From contig JAIBCC010000008.1 in assembly GCA_019694395.1 (NCBI GenBank), positions 114,501-178,500 of the forward strand: a stretch of DNA of 64,000 nucleotides. The letters are read 5' to 3'. Both the position numbers and the translations under genes were made by a program. Of this stretch, positions 50,901 to 58,351 are shown in pieces. The notes beneath the pieces are model-generated. The model did not search any database. It worked only from the letters and a program-made list of their open reading frames with translations, and was not told the DNA's origin. Numbering within the stretch: the first letter of the stretch is position 1; each line of letters begins with the position of its first letter. The DNA is from Pyrinomonadaceae bacterium. GTDB taxonomy: Bacteria; Acidobacteriota; Blastocatellia; Pyrinomonadales; Pyrinomonadaceae.

Positions 50901-51256
50901 GTTGGAAAAACTTTGCCGGAAGATTCACACGAACAGGCGATGTCAAACCACTTTTGAAAGAAATTGACGATGTTTTCGTGATTGCTAAAGCGGGTGACGA
51001 ATTCGTTTTATCTTTCAAAGAATTACCCGCTCCGCCGAAAGGAAAAACTTATACATTTCTGTTATTTGCAGACGGTTACAGCAAGGAAATGGACATCAAT
51101 TCCGGCTCGCCCGATGCGGTTTATCCGTTGCCGTTCAAGGGAATGAAAAAATATCCTTACGGCAATGAAGAAGCCTTTCCGATGACTGAAGAAAAACGGC
51201 GGATTTATGATGAAACTTTGACCAGATTCAGCCGAGGTGGATTAGCAAGATTTTAA
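47903..51256 (+). CDS. Exported TPR + FG-GAP/VCBS propeller + ASPIC/UnbV giant protein
   Basis: A 1117-residue exported protein. Signal peptide (SMVWLLLLPILLIAQT), then four to five TPRs (residues ~25-190: NNRGVSLLEQFKSDDAEKEF, AFYVLGLIARSENNLDEALK). FG-GAP-type blades with calcium-binding loops follow (DYDGDGFLDLV, DYDNDLKPDLLVV, DFDHDGDLDIF, DIDNDGDIDLIVF), then an ASPIC/UnbV-like stretch (KSGIGAKVVMRSG, VHFGLGKREKADSIRILWSS) and a ~400-residue C-terminal beta-rich region. Large exported proteins of this kind are frequent in Acidobacteria; function unknown. ATG 47903 is preferred over TTG 47897. Confidence 0.88.
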   Translation: MKFFRSLRKSMVWLLLLPILLIAQTNFKTSEEAYRANNRGVSLLEQFKSDDAEKEFRQALTLKPNFKLAKINLAIALFNSKKLDEAKKIIAEFLQIEPNSPQAFYVLGLIARSENNLDEALKDFRKVLEIDSKDVGANVNLGQLFAQKRDYANAIKVLQAAYDSEPFNLTAIYNLATSLQRSGEREKSAELLKRFQVLRDTGAGVNIGLNYLEQGRYAEAIASTGAESELVNPAKSLVKYTEATTSFFGGKKINFKPDTAALFDYDGDGFLDLVISTGSSIRLYQNHKGKFIDISEKSGDLAKNTGSFANAIVAGDYDNDLKPDLLVVRADCFSLYQNNGDGKFTDVTKRSGLLVPQTRKNGFSFILGTISVAWVDFDHDGDLDIFAAGGSDLDEYKEHLPLPNRLFRNNNDGTFTEVSETAKIADKPDLGRIVPTDFNNSRDVDLLVVGNKKTYLYSNQRNDTFKNVADEAGLNIGGVSVAAADINKDGFTDYFIGDAYGKSFLFINNGNGKFTKQKISNKKVSAISSQFFDYDNDGLIDLITSDLTETKIWRNLGNKWQEIGKANCPTAGGEMLSGDIDNDGDIDLIVFSLAHPLKIFRNDGGNLNNAETLNLQGRVSNKSGIGAKVVMRSGSLAQQLESYSASPMPAPSQVHFGLGKREKADSIRILWSSGIVQSETDFVAKSNQINIQEVDRKPASCPYLYTWDGEKFAFVTDFLGGGEMGGWAGKGVYNFPKSDEFVRIPQDKLKAKNGFYEIRVTNELEEVMYLDKVKLVAVEHDENSEIFPNEGLGQSEKPKESIISTQNAHPPISAVNSEGENIVSKIKDLDRVFYDDFTKQEIRGYADEHSLTLNLDDKKGYNGRTILLLTGWTDYAFSSDNVRASQSGKSLFFPYLQVKNAKGEWQTVIDSIGIPIGRPQTLLADLTGKFLSDSREVRIVTNFRTYWDKIAVDTSPKETNLKTIEIEPTVANLRERGYSAETKFNGMDVPDYGKVSFDDRWKNFAGRFTRTGDVKPLLKEIDDVFVIAKAGDEFVLSFKELPAPPKGKTYTFLLFADGYSKEMDINSGSPDAVYPLPFKGMKKYPYGNEEAFPMTEEKRRIYDETLTRFSRGGLARF

Positions 51257-51265
51257 AGCAGATTA

Positions 51266-51374
51266 TCCACGAAGGGACACGAAGATTTCACGAAGGGGAA
51301 AATATTATACAAGAAATTTTGATTGGAAATAAAAAGGAAAAAAACTTCGTGTGTTCTTCGTGAACCTTCGTGGA
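51266..51374. repeat. Intergenic dyad repeat, CACGAAG type
   Basis: Left arm 51266-51298 (TCCACGAAGGGACACGAAG and on), right arm 51345-51374 (ends GAACCTTCGTGGA). The arms are complementary. The right arm ends ten bases before the next ATG (51385). Confidence 0.88.
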
Positions 51375-51384
51375 CGAAATTTTT

Positions 51385-52377
51385 ATGAATCACATTCGAT
51401 ATTCAGCCGCCGCAATTCAGACCGATTTTGCCAATCCGGTGAGACGTTCTGAAATGCGGAAAAATACCGATAGAATCCTGAATTTAATTGATTCGGCGGT
51501 GGCTGGGGCTGTTCCGTTTTTACCTGTGAAATTGGTAACGTTTCCAGAATTTGCACACGCTGCGCCCGTTTTCCCGACGGTTAAAGAATTGCACGAAAAA
51601 TTAGCGGTTGAAATTCCGAATGAACACACGGACAGGTTGCAAGCAAAGGCGAAAGAATACGGGATTTATATTCAAAGCGGTTCGATGTTGGAAATTGATA
51701 AAAAATATCCGAATCACGTTTTTAATACGACTTGTTTGATTGGTGCAGAAGGAATTTTATACAAATACCGCAAAGTAAATACCTGGATTCCTTACGAAGT
51801 TCATTCTTCGCCGCACGACATTGAAGGCTACGAGGAAGAACTTTTCCCGATTGCCAAAACCGAAATTGGAAACATCGGAACGGCAATTTGTTACGACTGG
51901 CTTTTTCCCGAAGTTTTGCGGCAATTGGCGATGAACGGCGCGGAAATTTTGGTGCGCGTTTCGGCGTATATGGACCCTTGGAACGCGACTGAGCCGATGG
52001 ATTGGTGGACGCTCGTTAATCGTTGTCGGGCTTTGGAAAATATGTGTTACGTTGTGGCTTCAAACCAAGCCGCGAGTTTGAAACATTATCCACCTTATTC
52101 GTGGTCAGGCGGTTCGATGATCGTTGATTTTGAAGGGCGAGTTTTGACCAAAGCGAGCGAAGGCGCAGGCGAAAAAATCGTGGTTGCGCCGATTGATATT
52201 TCGGCGTTGCGCCACGAACGTGAAACACGCAAAGGTCACCATCTTTTATCGCATTTACGCACCGAGGCGTATCCCGTTTATCAAAAACATATCTATCCGC
52301 CGAAGTTTTTGAAAGACGATGAAACGCTTTCTTATGAAGGTAATAACGAATTGATTGAAACTGCAAAGAAAAAATAA
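51385..52377 (+). CDS. Nitrilase-superfamily amidohydrolase
   Basis: A 330-residue carbon-nitrogen hydrolase with the Glu-Lys-Cys catalytic set: Glu in VTFPEFAHAA, Lys in YKYRKVNTW and Cys in GTAICYDWLFPE. The family includes aliphatic amidases, N-carbamoyl-polyamine amidases and nitrilases; the substrate is not settled by sequence. The C-terminal extension (HHLLSHLRTEAYPVYQKHIY) is longer than in minimal members. Start at ATG 51385; a GTG at 51370 lies in the repeat. No metabolic link to the following GH13 operon is obvious. Confidence 0.87.
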   Translation: MNHIRYSAAAIQTDFANPVRRSEMRKNTDRILNLIDSAVAGAVPFLPVKLVTFPEFAHAAPVFPTVKELHEKLAVEIPNEHTDRLQAKAKEYGIYIQSGSMLEIDKKYPNHVFNTTCLIGAEGILYKYRKVNTWIPYEVHSSPHDIEGYEEELFPIAKTEIGNIGTAICYDWLFPEVLRQLAMNGAEILVRVSAYMDPWNATEPMDWWTLVNRCRALENMCYVVASNQAASLKHYPPYSWSGGSMIVDFEGRVLTKASEGAGEKIVVAPIDISALRHERETRKGHHLLSHLRTEAYPVYQKHIYPPKFLKDDETLSYEGNNELIETAKKK

Positions 52378-52380
52378 TTT

Positions 52381-52451
52381 GCCCGCGAAAGACGCGAAAA
52401 GACGCGAAAAAGTTTTTTTGTTTTTGTCTTTATTTAGCGTGTTTAGCGGGC
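52381..52451. repeat. Intergenic dyad repeat, GCCCGCGAAA type
   Basis: Left arm 52381-52412 (GCCCGCGAAAGACGCGAAAA and on), right arm ending GTGTTTAGCGGGC at 52451. It lies between the amidase gene and the first GH13 gene, whose ATG is 17 nt after it. Confidence 0.88.
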
Positions 52452-52468
52452 AATAAAAAACAAAATCT

Positions 52469-54229
52469 ATGAATCGAAAAAACTATATCTATTCCTTTAT
52501 TTTATTGGCTTTGCTAATGTTTACTTCGTGCCAAACCGCGACTAAACAGACACAAACAACGCCTACTACACCAACAACTTCTGCCAATGAAATTCCCGGA
52601 CGCAAATGGTGGAAAGAAGCGGTTGTTTATCAAATTTATCCTCGTAGTTTCAAAGATTCAAACGGCGACGGCATCGGCGATTTACGGGGAATTATCGAAA
52701 AACTTGACTACATAAAATCACTTGGCGTGGATGTGGTTTGGCTCAATCCGATCTATTCTTCGCCCAATGATGACAACGGTTACGACGTTTCCGATTACCG
52801 AAATATTATGAAGGATTTCGGGACGATGGCGGATTTTGATGAATTAATTAAAGGTTTGCACGACCGCAAAATCAAGCTCGTGATGGATATTGTCGTCAAT
52901 CATTCTTCGGACGAACACGAATGGTTCAAATCCGCAAGAAGTTCGCGCGAAAGTCCTTATCGTGATTATTACTATTGGTGGAACGCCGAAAAAGGCAAGC
53001 CGCCCACGCGTTACAGTCTGTTTGACGCGAAACACGATGCGTGGAAATTTGACGAAAAAACGAACTCGTATTATCTGCATATTTTTTCAGAAAAACAACC
53101 AGATTTGAATTGGTCAAATCCAAAATTGCGCCAGGAAGTTTACGACATCATGAAATTCTGGGCGGAAAAAGGAACTGACGGTTTTCGGCTCGATGCGTTC
53201 CAGTTTGTCGCCAAAGACCCGAATTTTCCGCCGTTTCCCGAAGGAACCGAACTTAGTTTGATGAACTATTCGATGGGCGAACATATTCACGATTATTTGA
53301 AGGAAATGAACAAAGAAGTTTTCAGCAAATACGATGTGTTCAGCGTTGCCGAAGGCGCGGGCAGAAATATGCAGGACGCGCACGATCTGGTTGACGAAGA
53401 CCGCAACGAATTGAGTATGGCGTATGCTTTTGAACCTGCGGATTTAGGCAAATTCGGCGGTTACAAATTGACCGAAATGAAGAAAGTTTTTTCCAAATGG
53501 GACAAGGAATTTGCCGAAAAAGGCTGGCTTTCGATCTTTTTGGCAAATCACGACAAAGCCAGACTCGTTTCGGTTTGGGGCAACGATAAACCTGAATTTC
53601 GTGATTATTCGTCAAAAATGCTTTCGACTTTTCTGCTGACGATGCGCGGAACGCCTTATTATTACAACGGCGACGAATTGGCGATGACCAACGGCGGATT
53701 TGAAAAGATGGAGGAATTCCGCGACAAACCTTTGTTCAATATGTATGAGTTTGAAAAAAGCAAAGGCGGAGATTTGACCAAATTTTTGGAACGTGCCAAA
53801 TTTGAAGCCCGCGACAATTCGCGCACGCCGTTTCAATGGAGCGCAGCCGATAATGCCGGATTTTCAACTGCCAAACCCTGGATAAAAATTGCGCCAAATT
53901 ACAAAGAAATCAATGCCGAAGCACAAGAAAAAGATCAAAACTCTCCGCTCAATTATTTCCGTAAATTAACCAAATTGCGAAAGGAAAATCCCGTTTTGGT
54001 TTACGGAAAATACACTTTGCTCGATGAAGCGAGCGAAAGCGTTTATGCCTATACACGCGAATTAAATGGTAAGAAATGGCTGATTCTATTGAACTTTACT
54101 GACAAAGAAGCGACTGCCAACACAGGTTTGGATGTCAGCAAAGCCAAAGTGCTTTTAGGAAATTATGCCGAATCATCAAAGGACGGAAAATTGAAACCAT
54201 ACGAAGCAGTTGTTTTTGAATTGAATTAG
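52469..54229 (+). CDS. GH13 alpha-glucosidase-like lipoprotein (copy 1)
   Basis: A 586-residue secreted lipoprotein: signal peptide ending LLALLMFTSC, then a Thr-rich linker and a GH13 catalytic domain that opens WWKEAVVYQIYPRSFKDSNG. The nucleophile is Asp242 (GFRLDAFQF), the acid/base Glu295 (SVAEGAG) and the transition-state stabiliser Asp362 (ANHDKAR). Copies 2 and 3 have Gln or Phe where this one has Lys363. The residue after the nucleophile is Ala, against Val in the other two copies, so its linkage preference may differ (Val there is associated with alpha-1,6 cleavage in isomaltases). First gene of an operon with DUF1349, a permease and two more GH13 genes. Confidence 0.9.
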   Translation: MNRKNYIYSFILLALLMFTSCQTATKQTQTTPTTPTTSANEIPGRKWWKEAVVYQIYPRSFKDSNGDGIGDLRGIIEKLDYIKSLGVDVVWLNPIYSSPNDDNGYDVSDYRNIMKDFGTMADFDELIKGLHDRKIKLVMDIVVNHSSDEHEWFKSARSSRESPYRDYYYWWNAEKGKPPTRYSLFDAKHDAWKFDEKTNSYYLHIFSEKQPDLNWSNPKLRQEVYDIMKFWAEKGTDGFRLDAFQFVAKDPNFPPFPEGTELSLMNYSMGEHIHDYLKEMNKEVFSKYDVFSVAEGAGRNMQDAHDLVDEDRNELSMAYAFEPADLGKFGGYKLTEMKKVFSKWDKEFAEKGWLSIFLANHDKARLVSVWGNDKPEFRDYSSKMLSTFLLTMRGTPYYYNGDELAMTNGGFEKMEEFRDKPLFNMYEFEKSKGGDLTKFLERAKFEARDNSRTPFQWSAADNAGFSTAKPWIKIAPNYKEINAEAQEKDQNSPLNYFRKLTKLRKENPVLVYGKYTLLDEASESVYAYTRELNGKKWLILLNFTDKEATANTGLDVSKAKVLLGNYAESSKDGKLKPYEAVVFELN

Positions 54230-54239
54230 GAGAAAGGAG

Positions 54240-54896
54240 ATGAGAATTTATTCGATTTTGTTTTTGATTTGTTTCTGCACAATAAATTTTTACGGTCAAA
54301 AATCTATCTTTTGGGATTTTTCCGAAAGCCGTAACAATGCCGAAAAACTTTTTTCCAAAGTCGGCAATAAAATTGAAATTTCAGCCGGTGCGGAAACGGA
54401 TTTTTTTATCGAGCCGGGTTTGCCGCCTTATGAAAAAGCCAACGCGCCTTTGCTTTTGAAAACGGTTGATAATACAAAATCTTTTACCTTTTCTTTCAAA
54501 ACTACACCCGTTCACAAAGTCAAATACGACGCGGGAATGGCGTTCATTTACATTGACGACAAACATTGGCTGAAATTCGCTTTTGAAGCCGACGAAAGAA
54601 TGAACAAACGGCTCGTAACCGTTAAAACTAAAGACTTTTCCGACGACAATAATCATGATGCGATTAAAAGTCCGAGTGTTTTTTTGAAAATTTCTTCGGA
54701 TACGAAAGTGGTCGGATTTTATTATTCGATTGACGGAAAAATCTGGCAGCTAGTCCGTGTTTTCAAAAACGAATATCCGCCGACAATCAAAATCGGTGTT
54801 GGCTCACAATCGCCCGCCGGAAAAGGCAACAAATCAGTTTTTGAAAATTTTAAGTTTTCCGAAACGAGCGTTAAAGATTTCAGGATGGGAATTTAG
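54240..54896 (+). CDS. Exported DUF1349-type concanavalin-like protein
   Basis: A 218-residue exported protein (signal IYSILFLICFCTINFYGQ). The jelly-roll pattern FTFSFKTTPVHKVKYDAGMA, IYIDDKHWLKFAFEADE, TKVVGFYYSIDGKIWQLVRV and IKIGVGSQSPAGKG is that of DUF1349/YesU-type proteins, some of which bind or act on carbohydrate. It sits ten bases downstream of the first GH13 gene with a strong SD (GGAG...AAGGAG), so it belongs to the operon. Confidence 0.82.
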   Translation: MRIYSILFLICFCTINFYGQKSIFWDFSESRNNAEKLFSKVGNKIEISAGAETDFFIEPGLPPYEKANAPLLLKTVDNTKSFTFSFKTTPVHKVKYDAGMAFIYIDDKHWLKFAFEADERMNKRLVTVKTKDFSDDNNHDAIKSPSVFLKISSDTKVVGFYYSIDGKIWQLVRVFKNEYPPTIKIGVGSQSPAGKGNKSVFENFKFSETSVKDFRMGI

Positions 54897-54930
54897 CGAG
54901 GAATTTTATTATAAAGTCTTCTTAAAGCTT

Positions 54931-55152
54931 ATGAAATACTGGAATTATCGAGTTGTAAAGGACACTGGAAATTACTCAATTTACTCTGTTTACTATGATG
55001 AGCAGGACAGAGTTATTGGCTGTAGTGAAAACCCTGAGCCAGCAATTTCAGAAGATTTAGAATCTTTGAGAACACAATTAAAATTGATGATTGAGGCGAC
55101 AACCAAACCTGTAATTGATTTAGAACAGGTTAATAAAGAAAAAAAGTTATGA
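54931..55152 (+). CDS. Small conserved hypothetical protein
   Basis: A 73-residue protein opening MKYWNYRVVKDTGNYSIYSV then YYDEQDRVIGCSENPEP, and ending with a helix. It resembles a widespread small family of unknown function (MxxWNYRVxxxxxxx...YYDExGxxxGxTExP, from memory). The start codon is ATG 54931; an upstream extension overlaps the DUF1349 gene in another frame. Its TGA overlaps the ATG of the next GH13 gene (ATGA), so translation is coupled. Confidence 0.78.
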   Translation: MKYWNYRVVKDTGNYSIYSVYYDEQDRVIGCSENPEPAISEDLESLRTQLKLMIEATTKPVIDLEQVNKEKKL

Positions 55153-56948
55153 ATCGCAAATTTTACTTCTACACCGTTTTATCTTTGATTTTGCTGATTG
55201 CTTCGGCGTGTCAAAATTCAACCAATCAAACCAATCAAACAAACGTGAATTCTAATCAAACTACAACTGCTTCCAACGAAATTCCCAACCGCAAATGGTG
55301 GAAAGAAGCGGTGGTTTATCAAATCTATCCGCGCTCTTTCAAAGATTCAAACGGTGATGGAATTGGTGATTTGAAAGGAATTACGTCAAAACTTGATTAC
55401 ATAAAATCTTTGGGAATTGACGTTGTTTGGCTCAATCCGATCTTTAGTTCGCCGAATGATGATATGGGTTACGACGTTTCCGATTATCAAAATATTATGA
55501 AGGAATTCGGGACGATGGAAGATTTTGACGAAATGTTGAAAGGCTTTCATGACCGAAAAATTAAAGTAGTTTTGGATTTGGTCGCCAATCATTCTTCGGA
55601 CGAACATAAATGGTTTCAGGAGGCGAAAAAATCACGCGATAATCCATATCGGGACTATTACCATTGGTGGAATGAAGAAGACGGAACTCCGCCGAAACGA
55701 GTCAGTTTTTTCGATCCGAAAGGTGAGGGCTGGAAATATTCACCCGAAACAAAATCTTATTATCTGCACTATTTTTCGCAAAAACAGCCTGACTTAAATT
55801 GGGAAAATCCGAAGGTTCGCCAAGAAATCTATTCGGCAATGAAATTCTGGTTCGACAAAGGTGTGGACGGTTTTAGAATGGACGTAATCCATTTCATTTC
55901 AAAAGATAAGCCGTTCAAAGAAATTCCCGCCGAATTCAAAGATGATTACGGAAAATTCTATGGCAGCGGTCCGAAACGTCACGAATATGTCCAGGAAATG
56001 TATCGTGAAGTTCTTTCAAAATACGATGTGATGACTCTGGGTGAAGCAGGCGCAACGCAGGAAGACGCACATAATTACGTTGATGAAGACCGCCACGAAC
56101 TTAATATGATTTATCACTACGAGGGTGTTTCTTTAGGTTATTTGCCGAATTCAAAGAAAATCATTGATCCGAAAGGTTGGAAACTGACCGATTTCAAAGA
56201 TATTTACACCCGTTGGGATAAAAATTTCGCCGAAAAAGGCTGGAACACAGTTTATCTTGCCAATCACGACCAGCCGCGAATGGTTACTCGTTGGGGAAAT
56301 GATGCGACCGAATTCCGCGAACTTTCTTCTAAAATGCTGTCAACATTCCTTTTAACCCAAAGAGCCACTCCTTATTATTTCCAGGGCGATGAGCTGGCAA
56401 TGTCGAACATCAAATTCGACAAGATCGAAGATTACCGCGACATCGAATCAATCAATTGGTATAAGCAAATTAAATCCGAGGGTGGAGATTTGAAGCAATT
56501 TATGGAATCGCAAAAAATTGCCGCCCGCGACAACAGCCGCACCCCGATTCAATGGGACGAGACGGAAAACGGGGGGTTTACGACCGGAAGTCCTTGGCTC
56601 AAGGTTAATCCGAATTATAAAACCGTCAACGCCGCAGCGCAGGAAAAAGATGAAAATTCGCCGTTGAATTATTTCCGAAAGTTGACCGAATTGCGTAAAA
56701 AAGAGCTAACACTTGTTTACGGTAAATATACTTTGGTTGATAAGGATAACGAAAATGTTTATGCCTACACACGCGAGTTAAACGGTAAAAAGCTGTTGGT
56801 TTTATTGAATTTTAAGGCAACCGAATCAACCGTCAACGCCGGAGTTGATTTGAGCAAAGCAAAAGTTCTTTTAGGCAATTACAAAGATTTTTCGACGGAT
56901 GGAAAACTTAAACCATATCAGGCAGTAATTTTGGAATTATCAAACTAG
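55149..56948 (+). CDS. GH13 alpha-glucosidase-like lipoprotein (copy 2)
   Basis: A 599-residue lipoprotein (signal ending LILLIASAC) with an Asn/Thr/Gln linker and a GH13 domain opening WWKEAVVYQIYPRSFKDSNG. The nucleophile is in GFRMDVIHF, the acid/base glutamate in TLGEAGA and the stabiliser in LANHDQPRM, the usual NHDQPR form. Val after the nucleophile favours alpha-1,6 (isomaltase-type) activity by analogy. Closest relatives are copies 1 and 3 in the same operon. Secreted or outer-face placement suggests it trims oligosaccharides before uptake. Confidence 0.9.
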   Translation: MNRKFYFYTVLSLILLIASACQNSTNQTNQTNVNSNQTTTASNEIPNRKWWKEAVVYQIYPRSFKDSNGDGIGDLKGITSKLDYIKSLGIDVVWLNPIFSSPNDDMGYDVSDYQNIMKEFGTMEDFDEMLKGFHDRKIKVVLDLVANHSSDEHKWFQEAKKSRDNPYRDYYHWWNEEDGTPPKRVSFFDPKGEGWKYSPETKSYYLHYFSQKQPDLNWENPKVRQEIYSAMKFWFDKGVDGFRMDVIHFISKDKPFKEIPAEFKDDYGKFYGSGPKRHEYVQEMYREVLSKYDVMTLGEAGATQEDAHNYVDEDRHELNMIYHYEGVSLGYLPNSKKIIDPKGWKLTDFKDIYTRWDKNFAEKGWNTVYLANHDQPRMVTRWGNDATEFRELSSKMLSTFLLTQRATPYYFQGDELAMSNIKFDKIEDYRDIESINWYKQIKSEGGDLKQFMESQKIAARDNSRTPIQWDETENGGFTTGSPWLKVNPNYKTVNAAAQEKDENSPLNYFRKLTELRKKELTLVYGKYTLVDKDNENVYAYTRELNGKKLLVLLNFKATESTVNAGVDLSKAKVLLGNYKDFSTDGKLKPYQAVILELSN

Positions 56949-56961
56949 GAGCATTGAAAAT

Positions 56962-58347
56962 ATGAACACAAAATTCAAACCAAATTTGTCGTTTTGGCAG
57001 ATTTGGAATATGAGCTTCGGCTTTTTAGGAATTCAATACGGATTCGGTTTACAGCAGGCAAACCTGAGTCCGATTTTCCGTTACTTGGATGCGGAGGAAT
57101 CAAAACTGCCGATTTTGTGGCTGGCGGGACCGATTACGGGTTTGTTGATTCAACCGTTGATTGGGGCAATTAGCGATGGAACGTGGACACGATTTGGAAG
57201 ACGAAAACCGTTTTTCTTGATTGGAGCGTTGACGGGAAGTCTTGCTGTTCTATTGATGCCGTATTCGCCGGTTTTATGGATGGCGGTTGGTTTGTTCTGG
57301 ATTTTAGATGCTTCGATGAATACTGCGATGGAACCTTATCGGGCGATGGTTGGCGATAAACTCAACGACAGTCAGCGAACTTTAGGCTTTTCCGTTCAAA
57401 CCTTTATGATTGCGTTCGGACAAATTCTGGCAGGTCTTATGCCTATGATTTTATTGGGTTTAGGGGTTTCTTCTGATACACAAAACGGCAAGCATATTCC
57501 CGACATTGTTAAATATTCATTTGTGATCGGGGTTGTGGCGATGTTGGTGACGATGGCTTGGACAAATTTCACGACGGACGAATATCCGCCTGACAATTTG
57601 GAAGAGTTTCGCGCCGAACAAGCCAAGAAAGGCGGAATTGTTGGAAAAGTTGTCCACGCTTTTAAGGAAATTTGGGATGCTGTGTTGCAAATGCCCAGCG
57701 GATTAAAACAAATTTGGTGGGTTAAATTTTTCACTTGGTATGGAATGCCTTTGATGTGGCAATACTTGGCTCTTTCGATTGCCAGACATTGTTATAATGC
57801 TCCAACGCCGGAATCACCAGGTTTTGCCGAAGGTTCAGCTAAAGTCGGTGTGGCTTTTACAGTGATGAATATTACAACTGTCGTGATGGCTTTTGTCATT
57901 CCGCCCGTTGTTAAAGCTATCGGAACCCGAATGACTTATGCGATTTTTCTGGCAATCGGCGGATTAGGCTTCATTTCGATGCTTTTTACCACCGATTTAA
58001 ACGTAGTTTTAGCCGGAATGGTTGGCGTTGGAATCGGTTGGTCGGCAATTATTACCGTGCCGTTTATTATGACGACTTCAATCGTGCCGCAAAACAGAGT
58101 CGGCGTTTATATGGGGCTGTTGAATGCTTTTATTTGTATTCCGCAAATTATTGAGATGCTGACGGTTGGATTTTATTACGACAAATTGTTGGGCGGAGAC
58201 GCTCGCAACGCTATCGTTTTAGCCGGAATTTGTTTGATTTTGGGAGCAGTTGCTTGCTTATTTATTTCAAAGGATGTTGAAAAATCTACGACAACCGAGG
58301 AAGTTTTAGGAGCAGAAACGGCTGAATTAGAAGCACATAATTATTGA
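56962..58347 (+). CDS. SLC45-like sugar permease (MFS/GPH type)
   Basis: A 461-residue 12-helix transporter. The motif ISDGTWTRFGRRKPF is the typical loop 2-3 signature of the sucrose/maltose SLC45/GPH group, and the opening FLGIQYGFGLQQANLSPIFR is also characteristic. It probably imports disaccharide (maltose, isomaltose or sucrose) by proton symport. It starts 13 bp after one GH13 gene and ends 4 bp before the next, which supports a transport-plus-hydrolysis operon. Confidence 0.9.
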   Translation: MNTKFKPNLSFWQIWNMSFGFLGIQYGFGLQQANLSPIFRYLDAEESKLPILWLAGPITGLLIQPLIGAISDGTWTRFGRRKPFFLIGALTGSLAVLLMPYSPVLWMAVGLFWILDASMNTAMEPYRAMVGDKLNDSQRTLGFSVQTFMIAFGQILAGLMPMILLGLGVSSDTQNGKHIPDIVKYSFVIGVVAMLVTMAWTNFTTDEYPPDNLEEFRAEQAKKGGIVGKVVHAFKEIWDAVLQMPSGLKQIWWVKFFTWYGMPLMWQYLALSIARHCYNAPTPESPGFAEGSAKVGVAFTVMNITTVVMAFVIPPVVKAIGTRMTYAIFLAIGGLGFISMLFTTDLNVVLAGMVGVGIGWSAIITVPFIMTTSIVPQNRVGVYMGLLNAFICIPQIIEMLTVGFYYDKLLGGDARNAIVLAGICLILGAVACLFISKDVEKSTTTEEVLGAETAELEAHNY

Positions 58348-58351
58348 TTTT

